NCBI RefSeq assembly: GCF_018476525.1
Contig: NZ_JAHCST010000027.1
Span: 37,386 to 101,385, forward strand
From: Acrocarpospora catenulata
GTDB taxonomy: Bacteria; Actinomycetota; Actinomycetes; Streptosporangiales; Streptosporangiaceae
Reading direction: 5' to 3'
Length of the DNA stretch: 64,000 nucleotides
Shown here: piece by piece, positions 8,677 to 16,451 of the stretch
Numbering within the stretch: position 1 is the first letter of the stretch
Layout: each line of letters starts with the position of its first letter
The notes under the pieces: generated by a model
Told to the model about the DNA's origin: nothing
What the model saw: only the letters and a program-made list of their open reading frames with translations
Databases searched by the model: none
Program-made: the position numbers and the translations under genes

Positions 8677-9486
8677 TTAGGACTCCCACTTCCTCGCCCA
8701 GTCGGGCAGCTCGGTGAAGGAGTTGCCATCCAGGTAGAGCGAGGTGAGGCCGGTCAGGTTGGCCATCGAAGCGGGCAACTCGGTGAGCGCGTTCCTGGAC
8801 AGGCTCAGGTGGATCAGCGAGGTGAGGTTCCCCACGGAGTCCGGGAGCCGGGTCAACCGGTTGCGCTCCACGTTGAGCGACTCAAGGGCGGTGAGCCTGC
8901 CCAGCGAATCCGGCAGCTCGGTGAGCTGGTTTCCGCCGAGCCCCAGCGTGGTGAGCGCTCTCACGTTGCCCAGGCTGGCCGGCAGCTCGGTCAGCCGGTT
9001 CTCGCCCAGGCCCAGGTTGAACAGGGCGCCGAACTCGCCGAACCAGTCGGGCAGCTCGGTGATCTGGTTTCCGGCCAGCTGCAGGTAACCCAGCTCGGTG
9101 AGGTCCCCGAGCCGTTCCGAGATATGGGTCAGCCGGTTCCTGCCGAGGTTGAGCTCGGTCAGCGCGGTCAGCTCGCCGAGTTCGTCGGGCAGGTCGGTCA
9201 GGGCGTTGCCGTACAGGTTGAGGGTGTGCAGCACGCTGAGTCTCCCCAGCGAGACCGGCAGTTCGGTGAGCGCGTTGCGGGACAGCCCCAGGTAGACCAG
9301 CGACTTGAGCTCGCCCACCACCTCGGGCAACTGGGTGAAGGCGTTGCCCTCCAGGTACAGCCGGTTCAGCGCGGTGAGCTCGCCCAACGAATCCGGCAGC
9401 GTGCTCAGCTCCAGACCCGCGAGATCCAGCGACCGGGCGCCCTCCCGCCCCGCCCGCTCGATTCGTTTTTCGGCCTCCGGCGACAT
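8677..9486 (-). CDS. Leucine-rich repeat protein, 11 tandem 23-residue units
   Basis: The start chosen is the ATG of MSPEAEKRIERAGREG. The rest of the 269-residue product is built of eleven units of exactly 23 residues on the pattern LxLxxNxLTELPxSLGxLxxLxx (for example LGLGGNQLTELPDSLGRLTA). These are the Leu-rich repeats found in cytoplasmic bacterial proteins, which form a curved solenoid for protein binding. There is no signal peptide and no catalytic domain. The units are also similar at the DNA level, so unit number may vary between strains. The binding partner is unknown. Confidence 0.92.
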   Translation of the reverse strand: MSPEAEKRIERAGREGARSLDLAGLELSTLPDSLGELTALNRLYLEGNAFTQLPEVVGELKSLVYLGLSRNALTELPVSLGRLSVLHTLNLYGNALTDLPDELGELTALTELNLGRNRLTHISERLGDLTELGYLQLAGNQITELPDWFGEFGALFNLGLGENRLTELPASLGNVRALTTLGLGGNQLTELPDSLGRLTALESLNVERNRLTRLPDSVGNLTSLIHLSLSRNALTELPASMANLTGLTSLYLDGNSFTELPDWARKWES

Positions 9487-9692
9487 GCCCACCCCAACCA
9501 TGATCCACGCCACGAAAACACCGCACTTTAGCACCGGCCACCGATTCCGATATGCCACATCCACCTGATGACCGATACAGATCACGACACATCCTGAGAC
9601 GCACCCCTCGTCCCATTGGACCGATCTAACCTACTAGCTGGTTCCATCCGGTGGCGCCCCACACCCCGGAACGGCGTGGGGCGCCACATGGT

Positions 9693-11105
9693 TCAGAGCA
9701 GTCGGCGGATTTCGCCGTACGCGCGGTAGAAGCCGCCGCGGGCGGCGGGGCGGAGGCCTTCGACGAGATAGCGGGCGCCGGGTTCGCGGATTTCCTTGGG
9801 GAATTGGACGTGCCAGGTCTCGAAGCCGGGGGTGATCACGCGGATGCGCAGACGGCTGCCTTCTGGGACGCATTCGAGGATGACGCCGTCGCCGGGGACG
9901 GTGGTGGTCTCCAGGTGCAGGGAGGGTTCGACGGTGGGGAGGGAGGCGGCGGCCTTGATGTCGAGCCTGGTGGGCACGGTGCCCTCGCGGGCGGCGGCGA
10001 TGGCGGGTTCGCTCGCGTCGATGCAGGCCAGGGAGCCGTCGGTGGTGACGATGTAGAGGTGGTCGTCCAGGAACTGCATGGAGAAGGCGGAGCCGCAGCC
10101 GGTGCCCAGCTTCCAGAGGCGTTCGCCGGAGGCGGTGAAGCAGTACACCGAGGAGTGGCTGTCGCCGGCGAAGACGTACCGGCCGCCGGGGGAGGTGGCG
10201 CAGGAGTAGACGGGGGCGTCGCACTGGTAGACGGCCTGCACGGCGCCGTCGGACTTGGCGAGGCGGTGCACGGTGCGCCGGGCCGTGCCGGCGTAGACGG
10301 CGTCCTGCTCGTGCCAGCCGAACAGGACGCCGTCGGCGGCCGAGGTCTGCCAGACGGGGCGGCCGTCGGCGATGTCGTAGCGGGCCACGCCGCCGGAGTG
10401 GCCGTGGTAGACCGAGTCGGCGTCGCAGCGGACCATCCAGGCGGAGTCGCCGTTGGCCTGGCGCGCCCACTGGAACTCGTCCTCGTAGTCGATGGTGGTG
10501 ATCCGCCCCGCGCGGTCGGAGACGCCGAGCACGCCGTCGTGGATGTCCAGCCAGTAGATGTCCACGTCGGCCGCGATCTCGTACGCCGCCCGGGGCACCT
10601 TGCCGCTCAGGTCGTAGACCTTGCCGTCGTCGCAGCCCGCGTAGATCCAGAAGTCGTCGGCGACGATGCACTTGACGCCGTCGGGGAGGCGGAAGCGGCT
10701 GGTCACCGTGCCGTCGTGGGAGACGGTGTAGACGTCGCCGTCCTGGTTGCCGACCCAGCAGCGGTCGCCGTCCACGAAGATGCCGAACGCGGGGGCGCCG
10801 CTGGCGAAGCGCCAGAGCACGGGGGCCTGCTGGGCGGTGGAGTGGGAGCTGACGATCGGGCGCCGGGTGATGGACCGGCGCTGCCGCACGCCGCGGACGG
10901 CAGGGGCGTAGCCCTTCCGCACCTTTTCGGCGATCTTCTTCGCGGCAGCGGCCTGGGCCTTCTCCGCAGTGGGGAACGTGGTGACCTTGGCCTGCCCGCT
11001 CTCACCGATACGCCCGAAAGTGATCGTCACCTGGGTGCCGTCCACCACGGTTTCGTAGAACTTGTGCGCCGAGCCACCGTCCTCGGAAAGCTCAAGGTAG
11101 GTCAT
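9693..11105 (-). CDS. WGR domain plus beta-propeller protein
   Basis: The 470-residue product opens with a WGR domain (MTYLELSEDGGSAHKFYETV ... FGRIGESGQAKVTTF, residues 1-75), a small fold named after its Trp-Gly-Arg motif and known from PARPs and bacterial MolR-like proteins. Residues 95-380 hold repeated beta blades (WRFASGAPAFGIFVDGDRCW, DGDVYTVSHDG, RYVFAGDSHSSVYCFTASG) as in PQQ/WD-like propellers. A start at ATG behind GGAGGAACGCGG is well supported. The WGR part suggests nucleic acid or ADP-ribose related binding. The function is not established. Confidence 0.85.
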   Translation of the reverse strand: MTYLELSEDGGSAHKFYETVVDGTQVTITFGRIGESGQAKVTTFPTAEKAQAAAAKKIAEKVRKGYAPAVRGVRQRRSITRRPIVSSHSTAQQAPVLWRFASGAPAFGIFVDGDRCWVGNQDGDVYTVSHDGTVTSRFRLPDGVKCIVADDFWIYAGCDDGKVYDLSGKVPRAAYEIAADVDIYWLDIHDGVLGVSDRAGRITTIDYEDEFQWARQANGDSAWMVRCDADSVYHGHSGGVARYDIADGRPVWQTSAADGVLFGWHEQDAVYAGTARRTVHRLAKSDGAVQAVYQCDAPVYSCATSPGGRYVFAGDSHSSVYCFTASGERLWKLGTGCGSAFSMQFLDDHLYIVTTDGSLACIDASEPAIAAAREGTVPTRLDIKAAASLPTVEPSLHLETTTVPGDGVILECVPEGSRLRIRVITPGFETWHVQFPKEIREPGARYLVEGLRPAARGGFYRAYGEIRRLL

Positions 11106-11182
11106 ATCCGCGTTCCTCCGGAAATATCACTAGATCAACTGATCCGGAGAGTAGAGGAGACAGCTGACAGTTTCGCCGAAAG

Positions 11183-12157
11183 CTACGGCCCAACCGTCAG
11201 CCGCTTACGGAACACCCAGTAGGTCCAGCCCTGGTACAGCAGCACCACCGGGGTGAAGATGGCCGCCACCCAGGTCATGACCGTCAGCGTGTACGGCGTG
11301 GACGCGGCGTTGGTCACGTTCAGGCTGTTGGCCGGATCGAGCGCGGGCATCACGTCCGGCCACAGGTTGCCGAACAGGGTCGCGGTGATCGCCACGATGG
11401 CCACCGCGTTGGCGGTGAAGGCCCAGCCGTCCCGGCCGCGAGCGGTCGCGACCAGAGCGGCGAGGATGCCCGCCGCAGCGACCCCGGCGGTGACCCAGGT
11501 GGCCGGCCTGCCGCTGTCGAGCTGGGTGAGCACCAGGAACACGCCACCGACGAGCAGCGTCAGCAACCCGGCCTGGCGGCCGAGCCGGGTGGCGGTCGCC
11601 CGGAGCTCGCCCTGGGTGCGCAGGGCCAGGAAGACCGCGCCGTGGAAGGTGAACAGCGTGAGCGTGGCCGCGCCCCCGAGCAGCGCGTACGGATTGAGCA
11701 GGGTGAACAGGTTCCCGGTGTACTCGTGCGAGGCGTCCAGCGGCACCCCGTGCACGATGTTGGCGAAGGCCACCCCCCACAGGAACGCCGGCACCAGGGA
11801 ACCCCAGAAGAACGCCCGGTCCCATCCCCGCGTGTGATCGCTCTTGCTCCGGTACTCCAGCGCCACCCCCCGGGCGATGAGCGCCAGCAGGATGAGGAAC
11901 AGCGGCAGGTAGAAGCCGCTGAACAGGGTGGCGTACCACTCGGGGAAGGCGGCGAACGTGGCGCCGCCGGCCACCAGCAGCCAGACCTCGTTGCCGTCCC
12001 ACACGGGCCCGATCGAGGCGATGACGGTACGGCGCTCGGCCTCGTCGCGGGCCACGAACGGCAGCAGCACGCCGACCCCGAAGTCGAAGCCCTCCAGGAC
12101 GAAGTAGCCGGTCCACAGGACGGCGATGAGCACGAACCAGACAGTCGTGAGTTCCAC
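11183..12157 (-). CDS. cydB: Cytochrome bd oxidase subunit II
   Basis: The 324-residue membrane protein begins MELTTVWFVLIAVLWTGYF and contains the CydB signature FVLEGFDFGVGVLLPF and PVWDGNEVWLLVAGGATFAA, with eight or nine hydrophobic spans. CydB pairs with CydA in the quinol oxidase that reduces O2 with high affinity, mostly under low oxygen. It starts 13 nt after the cydA stop. No cydDC transporter genes follow; the next gene on this strand is the WGR protein. Adjacent genes support a role in microaerobic growth. Confidence 0.97.
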   Translation of the reverse strand: MELTTVWFVLIAVLWTGYFVLEGFDFGVGVLLPFVARDEAERRTVIASIGPVWDGNEVWLLVAGGATFAAFPEWYATLFSGFYLPLFLILLALIARGVALEYRSKSDHTRGWDRAFFWGSLVPAFLWGVAFANIVHGVPLDASHEYTGNLFTLLNPYALLGGAATLTLFTFHGAVFLALRTQGELRATATRLGRQAGLLTLLVGGVFLVLTQLDSGRPATWVTAGVAAAGILAALVATARGRDGWAFTANAVAIVAITATLFGNLWPDVMPALDPANSLNVTNAASTPYTLTVMTWVAAIFTPVVLLYQGWTYWVFRKRLTVGP

Positions 12158-12170
12158 GGTGACGGTCCTT

Positions 12171-13556
12171 CTAGTACGAGAGGGCGGGCAGCGGTTCGGC
12201 TGGTTCCGTGCCGGTTTCCGGCTCGGGTCCCAGGCGGACGTACTTGATGAGCAGCCGTACCTCGATGGCCGCTAGCACGGCGTACACGAGGGTGAAGCCG
12301 ACCAGGGTGAGGGCCACCTCGAGCACGTCGGCGCCGGGTGAGACGGCGGCGGAGGTGCGCATCAGGCCGAAGACGGCCCATGGTTGGCGGCCCATCTCGG
12401 TGAAGATCCAGCCGAGCGAGTTGGCCAGGAAGGGCAGGCTGATGCCCAGCAGGGCGATCCGGGTGAACCACGGATTTCGGGGGAAACGGCCGCGGCGGGT
12501 GAACCAGAGCCCGGCCAGGGCCAGCAGCGCGGCGAGCGCGCCGAAGCCGATCATGAGCCGGAAGGACCAGTAGGCCAGCCCGACGATCGGACGGTAGTCG
12601 CCCGGGCCGTACAGGGCCTGGTACCTGGCCTGGATGTCGTTGATGCCCTCGACCTTGCCGTCCAGGGAGTTGGTGGCCAGCAGGCTGAGCCCGCCGGGGA
12701 TCTGGAGGTTGACGTGGTTGCGGCCGTTCTCCACGTCCCCGACGGCGAACAGGGAGAATCCGGCGGAGGTCTCGTCCTCCCAGAGGGCCTCGGCGGCGGC
12801 CATCTTCATCGGCTGCTGCTCGGTCATGATCTGCGCCTGCCAGTGGCCGGAGACGGCGACCCCCACGGCCGCGACCAGGCTGACGACCATGGCCAGCCGG
12901 GCCGAGGTGCGGAACAGCGCGACATCCCGCCCCCGGGCGAGCTGCCAGACGCTGATGCCGATCATGAACGCGCCCGCGGTGACGAACGCGCCGAAGATGA
13001 CGTGCGGGAAGGTGACCAGCGTCGTGGAGTTGGTCAGCACCGCCCAGATGTCGGTCAGCTCGGCCCGCCCGGTCGTGGGGTTGAGCCGGTACCCGACCGG
13101 ATGCTGCATCCAGGAGTTGGCGGCCAGGATGAAGTACGCCGAGACGGCCGTGCCGATCGAGGCCAGCCAGATCGTCGCCAGGTGCACCCGCGGCTTCAGC
13201 CGGTCCCAGCCGAAGATCCACAGCCCCAGGAACGTGGATTCCATGAAGAAGGCGATCAACCCCTCCATGGCCAGCGGCGCACCGAAGATGTCGCCCACGA
13301 ACCGGGAGTACTCACTCCAGTTCATGCCGAACTGGAATTCCTGCACGATGCCCGTCACCACGCCCATGGCGAAGTTGATCAGGAACAGCTTGCCCCAGAA
13401 GCGGGTAAGCCGCAGGTAGGCGGGGTTCCCGGTCCGGTGCCAGGCCGTCTGCAGACCGGCCACCAGCAGGGACAGGCCGATCGTCAGGGGGACAAACAGG
13501 AAGTGGTAGACGGTCGTGATGCCGAACTGCCATCGCGACAGATCCAAGGCGTCCAT
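12171..13556 (-). CDS. cydA: Cytochrome bd oxidase subunit I
   Basis: The 461-residue protein starts MDALDLSRWQFGITTVYHFL, with the conserved N-terminal His region of CydA. FGMNWSEYSRFVGDIFGAPL and GHWQAQIMTEQQPMKMAAAE (b558 and Q-loop region) are clear family motifs, and the C-terminal span carries GWIFTEMGRQPW. It holds the hemes b558, b595 and d and oxidises menaquinol at the outer face of the membrane. Its length matches the short-Q-loop type common in Gram-positives. The gene diverges from the alcohol dehydrogenase with a shared 203-nt control region. Confidence 0.98.
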   Translation of the reverse strand: MDALDLSRWQFGITTVYHFLFVPLTIGLSLLVAGLQTAWHRTGNPAYLRLTRFWGKLFLINFAMGVVTGIVQEFQFGMNWSEYSRFVGDIFGAPLAMEGLIAFFMESTFLGLWIFGWDRLKPRVHLATIWLASIGTAVSAYFILAANSWMQHPVGYRLNPTTGRAELTDIWAVLTNSTTLVTFPHVIFGAFVTAGAFMIGISVWQLARGRDVALFRTSARLAMVVSLVAAVGVAVSGHWQAQIMTEQQPMKMAAAEALWEDETSAGFSLFAVGDVENGRNHVNLQIPGGLSLLATNSLDGKVEGINDIQARYQALYGPGDYRPIVGLAYWSFRLMIGFGALAALLALAGLWFTRRGRFPRNPWFTRIALLGISLPFLANSLGWIFTEMGRQPWAVFGLMRTSAAVSPGADVLEVALTLVGFTLVYAVLAAIEVRLLIKYVRLGPEPETGTEPAEPLPALSY

Positions 13557-13639
13557 CAGTGCTCCAGGTCGTCATGGGACTCCCAGAAGCGTCGATCACC
13601 CGGCCCCGCCGCGCTTAGGGCCGGGAGACCCCCGCGCCG

Positions 13640-13653
13640 GGGACCTTGGTCCC
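13640..13653. promoter_or_regulatory. DosR/DevR-like palindrome between cydA and adh
   Basis: GGGACCTTGGTCCC is a perfect 14-bp palindrome with the GGGAC-N4-GTCCC form of the DosR/DevR dormancy box. It lies 84 nt upstream of cydA and 107 nt upstream of the dehydrogenase. A weaker second copy, GGGACCAACGCCTC, lies at 13687-13700. A palindrome of the same form lies next to the histidine kinase gene near 34.0 kb. Function is inferred from sequence only. Confidence 0.55.
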
Positions 13654-13759
13654 ACCCTGGCCGGGGGCGCAAAGTCCGCACCGACCGGGACCAACGCCTC
13701 TAAGCCGGCACCCACGGAACGCGGAGGGTGAGTTCCGGAGAACAAAACAGGAGGCAGAT

Positions 13760-14770
13760 ATGAAAGCGGCAACCGTCGTCGCGTTCGACCAGCCCATCGT
13801 GGTGGAGGAGACGCGCCTCCCCGCTCCCGCCCCCGGCCAGGTCCTGGTCCGGATCGAGGCCAGCGGCCTGTGCCACACCGACATCCACGCCGCCCAGGGC
13901 GACTGGCCGGTCAAACCACGCCTCCCGTTCACCCCCGGGCACGAGGGCGTCGGGATCATCCAGGGACTCGGCCCGGCCGTCACCGCGCGCACGGTCGGCG
14001 AGCGGGTGGCCATCCCCTGGCTCGGCTGGGCCTGCGGGACCTGCTCGTACTGCGTCAGCGGCCGGGAGACGCTCTGCGAGTCCCAGCGGAACACCGGCTA
14101 CGGCATCGACGGCTGCCACGCCGAGTTCGCGCTGGCCGACGCCCGGTACGTCGTGCCCGTGCCCGATGGCGTGCCGTCCGCCGAGGCGGCTCCGCTCACC
14201 TGCGCGGGTGTCACCTCGTACAAGGCGGTGAAGGTGTCGGGCCTGCGGCCCGGCGAGCGGGCGGCGATCTTCGGGATCGGCGGGCTCGGCCACCTGGCCC
14301 TCCAGTACGCGACGATCTTCGGCGGCGAGACGATCGCGGTCGACGTCACCGAGGACAAGCTCCAGCTGGCCGACGAGCTGGGGGCGACCCACCTGGTCAA
14401 CGCGGCCGACACCGACCCGGTCACCAGAATCCGGGAGCTGGGCGGCGCCGACGTGGCCATCGTGCTGGCCGCCAACCCGCACGTGCTTGAGCAGGCGCAC
14501 GCGAGCCTGCGGCGCGGGGGCCGGCTGGTCCTGGTCTCGCTGCCCAAGCACAACGAGATGCGACTGCCGATCTTCCAGACCGTGCTGGGCGGGATCACGG
14601 TGATCGGTTCCATCGTCGGCACCCGGGCCGATCTCGCCGAGGTCTTCGAGCTGCACGCCACCGGCCGTACCCAGGTCAGGTACGAGACCCGCAAGCTCGA
14701 CGAGATCAACGCAGCCGTCGAGGACCTGCTTTCTGGGCGCATCGACGCCCGCGTGGTCTTCGAGTTCTAA
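13760..14770 (+). CDS. adhP: Zinc-dependent alcohol dehydrogenase
   Basis: The ATG follows AGGAGG by 6 nt and gives a 336-residue product. Catalytic zinc ligands are visible in ASGLCHTDIH and GHEGVG. Structural zinc cysteines appear in CGTCSYCVSGRETLC. The Rossmann motif is read as GIGGLGHLALQYA. This is the AdhP/AdhT type that interconverts primary alcohols and aldehydes with NAD. Its place next to cydAB and upstream of hsp20, with a DosR-like box, suggests redox balancing under low oxygen. It is 27 nt from hsp20 and probably co-transcribed with it. Confidence 0.95.
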   Translation: MKAATVVAFDQPIVVEETRLPAPAPGQVLVRIEASGLCHTDIHAAQGDWPVKPRLPFTPGHEGVGIIQGLGPAVTARTVGERVAIPWLGWACGTCSYCVSGRETLCESQRNTGYGIDGCHAEFALADARYVVPVPDGVPSAEAAPLTCAGVTSYKAVKVSGLRPGERAAIFGIGGLGHLALQYATIFGGETIAVDVTEDKLQLADELGATHLVNAADTDPVTRIRELGGADVAIVLAANPHVLEQAHASLRRGGRLVLVSLPKHNEMRLPIFQTVLGGITVIGSIVGTRADLAEVFELHATGRTQVRYETRKLDEINAAVEDLLSGRIDARVVFEF

Positions 14771-14797
14771 CCGAATCATCCACAAGGAGGTGGAGTG

Positions 14798-15214
14798 ATG
14801 AGCACACTCACGCGCCGCGACCGGGGACTAATCCCCGAGATCTTCGACCTGTTCGAGGCGCCGTTATTCGGACTGCGGCCGATGTCGCATTCCCTGAGGT
14901 TCGAGCAGTTCGTCAAGGAAGGCCGGTACGTGCTGCGCGCCGAACTCCCCGGCGTCGACCCGGCCAAGGACGTCGAGGTCACCGTCGGCGGGGGCATCCT
15001 GACCATCCACGCCCAACGCCACCAGGAGGAGACGGACACCACGCACACCGAGTTCCGGTACGGCACGCTGACCCGATCGGTCAACCTGCCCGCCAACGCG
15101 GACGAGAAGGACGTCACCGCCGCCTACGACAAGGGCATCCTGGAGGTCTCCGTCAACCTGACCGAGGCCAAGGAGCCCGGCACCCGGATCCCGATCACCA
15201 CGCCCAAGGGCTAG
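14798..15214 (+). CDS. Hsp20 / alpha-crystallin family small heat shock protein
   Basis: The 138-residue protein has the alpha-crystallin domain in its centre (GRYVLRAELPGVDPAKDVEV, FRYGTLTRSVNLP, YDKGILEVSVNL) and a C-terminal tail with the IPI anchoring motif (TRIPITTPKG). AAGGAGGT precedes the ATG at ideal spacing; a GTG one codon earlier is an unlikely alternative. Small heat shock proteins hold unfolded proteins without ATP. In mycobacteria the homologue HspX is a leading dormancy-regulon product, which fits the neighbours here. Confidence 0.96.
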   Translation: MSTLTRRDRGLIPEIFDLFEAPLFGLRPMSHSLRFEQFVKEGRYVLRAELPGVDPAKDVEVTVGGGILTIHAQRHQEETDTTHTEFRYGTLTRSVNLPANADEKDVTAAYDKGILEVSVNLTEAKEPGTRIPITTPKG

Positions 15215-15222
15215 CTCGCGTA

Positions 15223-15240
15223 CCCGGGGCCCGCCCCGGG
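15223..15240. other. Perfect inverted repeat between hsp20 and the CBS-BON gene
   Basis: CCCGGGGC and GCCCCGGG form an 8-bp stem around a CC spacer, 9 nt after the hsp20 stop and 16 nt before the next start. It may attenuate read-through or stabilise the upstream mRNA, which would let hsp20 be made in excess of the CBS protein. Confidence 0.45.
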
Positions 15241-15255
15241 CGAAGGACGGACGTC

Positions 15256-15942
15256 ATGCGCATCAAGGTCAAGGACATCATGACCACCGAGGTCGTCACC
15301 GTCAGTGGGGACACCCCGTTCAAGGACGTCGCCGAGACGCTGCTCACCCACCGGGTGAGCGCGGTGCCCGTCGTGGACGAGGAGAACCGCCTGGTCGGCA
15401 TCGTCTCCGAGGCCGACCTGCTCCGCAAGGAGGAGTTCCGCGAGCACTACGCGGACGAGGGCTACCGGCAGCCGTGGCGGGTCCGGCTGCGCCACCGCCT
15501 GGCCCCCGAAGGCGCGCACCCCGCCGACAAGGCGGACGCCCGCACCGCCGCCGACCTCATGACGGCCCCCGCCTACGTCGTGCACCCCGAGTCCTCGGTC
15601 TCCACCGCCGCCCGCCTGCTGGACGAGTACGGCGTCAAACGCCTGGTGGTGGCCACCGAGAACGGCCCGGTGGCCGGCATCTTCAGCCGAAGCGACCTGC
15701 TGAAGGCCTTCGTCCGCGGTGACGCGGAGCTGGCCGAAGAGGTCCGGCAGGACGTGCTGCGGCGCTCGCTCTGGGTCGACACCGACGGCGTGGCGGTGCG
15801 CGTCGACCACGGGGTGGTCACCCTGAGCGGCGTCATCCCGCGCCGCAGCGACGCGGAGCTCGCGGTCAACCTGACCCACCGGATCAACGGCGTGGTCGAC
15901 GTGATCGGCGAGTTGGAGTGGAAGGAGGACGACTCCCGTTAG
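15256..15942 (+). CDS. CBS-pair protein with C-terminal BON domain
   Basis: The 228-residue product has a first CBS motif at 1-60 (VKDIMTTEVVTVSGDTPFKD, RLVGIVSEADLLR), a second at about 95-150 (AADLMTAPAYVVHPESSV, PVAGIFSRSDLLKAF), and a BON domain at 160-225 (WVDTDGVAVRVDHGVVTLSG). CBS pairs bind adenine nucleotides, and BON domains often contact membranes or other proteins. The same CBS-BON architecture occurs among mycobacterial dormancy proteins. It is the last gene of the adh-hsp20 run, followed at once by a strong terminator. Confidence 0.93.
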   Translation: MRIKVKDIMTTEVVTVSGDTPFKDVAETLLTHRVSAVPVVDEENRLVGIVSEADLLRKEEFREHYADEGYRQPWRVRLRHRLAPEGAHPADKADARTAADLMTAPAYVVHPESSVSTAARLLDEYGVKRLVVATENGPVAGIFSRSDLLKAFVRGDAELAEEVRQDVLRRSLWVDTDGVAVRVDHGVVTLSGVIPRRSDAELAVNLTHRINGVVDVIGELEWKEDDSR

Positions 15943-15956
15943 GTCCCATCGGAAAG

Positions 15957-15984
15957 GGCCCGCGACGGCGAACCGTCGCGGGCC
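15957..15984 (+). terminator. Strong intrinsic hairpin ending the adh-hsp20-CBS run
   Basis: GGCCCGCGACGG and CCGTCGCGGGCC form a perfect 12-bp stem with a CGAA loop, 15 nt after the stop codon and followed by TT. Actinobacterial terminators often lack a long U-tract. Confidence 0.8.
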
Positions 15985-15995
15985 TTCCGGGCGTT

Positions 15996-16011
15996 CAGTA
16001 CGCTCGTACTG
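15996..16011. promoter_or_regulatory. Inverted repeat in the promoter of the NTF2-like gene
   Basis: CAGTACG and CGTACTG flank a CT spacer about 34 nt before the start codon of the next gene, in the only promoter-sized gap after the terminator. It is a candidate operator; the binding protein is unknown. Confidence 0.35.
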
Positions 16012-16044
16012 TCGTTCGATATTCGGCTGTCACGGGGGTTCCGA

Positions 16045-16443
16045 GTGGTGACCACTGACGAGCAGCGGATCCGCGCCCTGATCGAGCGTTGGGTCGCGGC
16101 GGTCCACAACGGCGACCTGGACGGCGTCCTCGCCGACCACGCCGACGACATCGTGATGTTCGACGTGCCCCCGCCGTACGAGGGCGTGCGCGGCCGGGAG
16201 GCCTATCGCCGGGTGTGGCCCGATTTCTTCGAGTGGCAGCGGCAGGGCGCGTCGTTCGAGATCGACACGCTGGACGTCACCGCCGGGGACGATGTCGCCT
16301 TCGCCCACGCCCTGCTGCGCTGCGGAACTCCAAAGGATTTCACCGACAATCCAGACAACCGCCTGCGGCTGACCCTCGGCCTGCGCAAGGTGAACGGACA
16401 CTGGGTGGTCACGCACGAACACCACTCCTTCCCGCTCACCTGA
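16045..16443 (+). CDS. SnoaL/NTF2-like protein
   Basis: The 132-residue product has the NTF2-like cone fold pattern: a helix (EQRIRALIERWVAAVHNGDL), DGVLADHADDIVMFDVPPP, the loop YEGVRGREAYRRVW, then beta strands (FEIDTLDVTAGDDVAFAHAL, LRLTLGLRKVNGHWVVTHEH). This matches the DUF4440/SnoaL-like ketosteroid-isomerase-like group, which binds small hydrophobic ligands or acts as a stress protein. GTG GTG begins the frame and either codon could be used. It converges with the pectate lyase gene, with only 8 nt between stops. Confidence 0.85.
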   Translation: MVTTDEQRIRALIERWVAAVHNGDLDGVLADHADDIVMFDVPPPYEGVRGREAYRRVWPDFFEWQRQGASFEIDTLDVTAGDDVAFAHALLRCGTPKDFTDNPDNRLRLTLGLRKVNGHWVVTHEHHSFPLT

Positions 16444-16451
16444 CACAGCGG

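Noticed and set aside
9605..9622. GTCCCATTGGACC as another DosR-like box
   Set aside because: The half-sites are in the inside-out order (GTCC then GGAC) and the spacing differs from the other two sites.
9651..11222. Long plus-strand frame opposite the WGR gene
   Set aside because: No ribosome site or motif; the minus strand has the WGR and propeller pattern.
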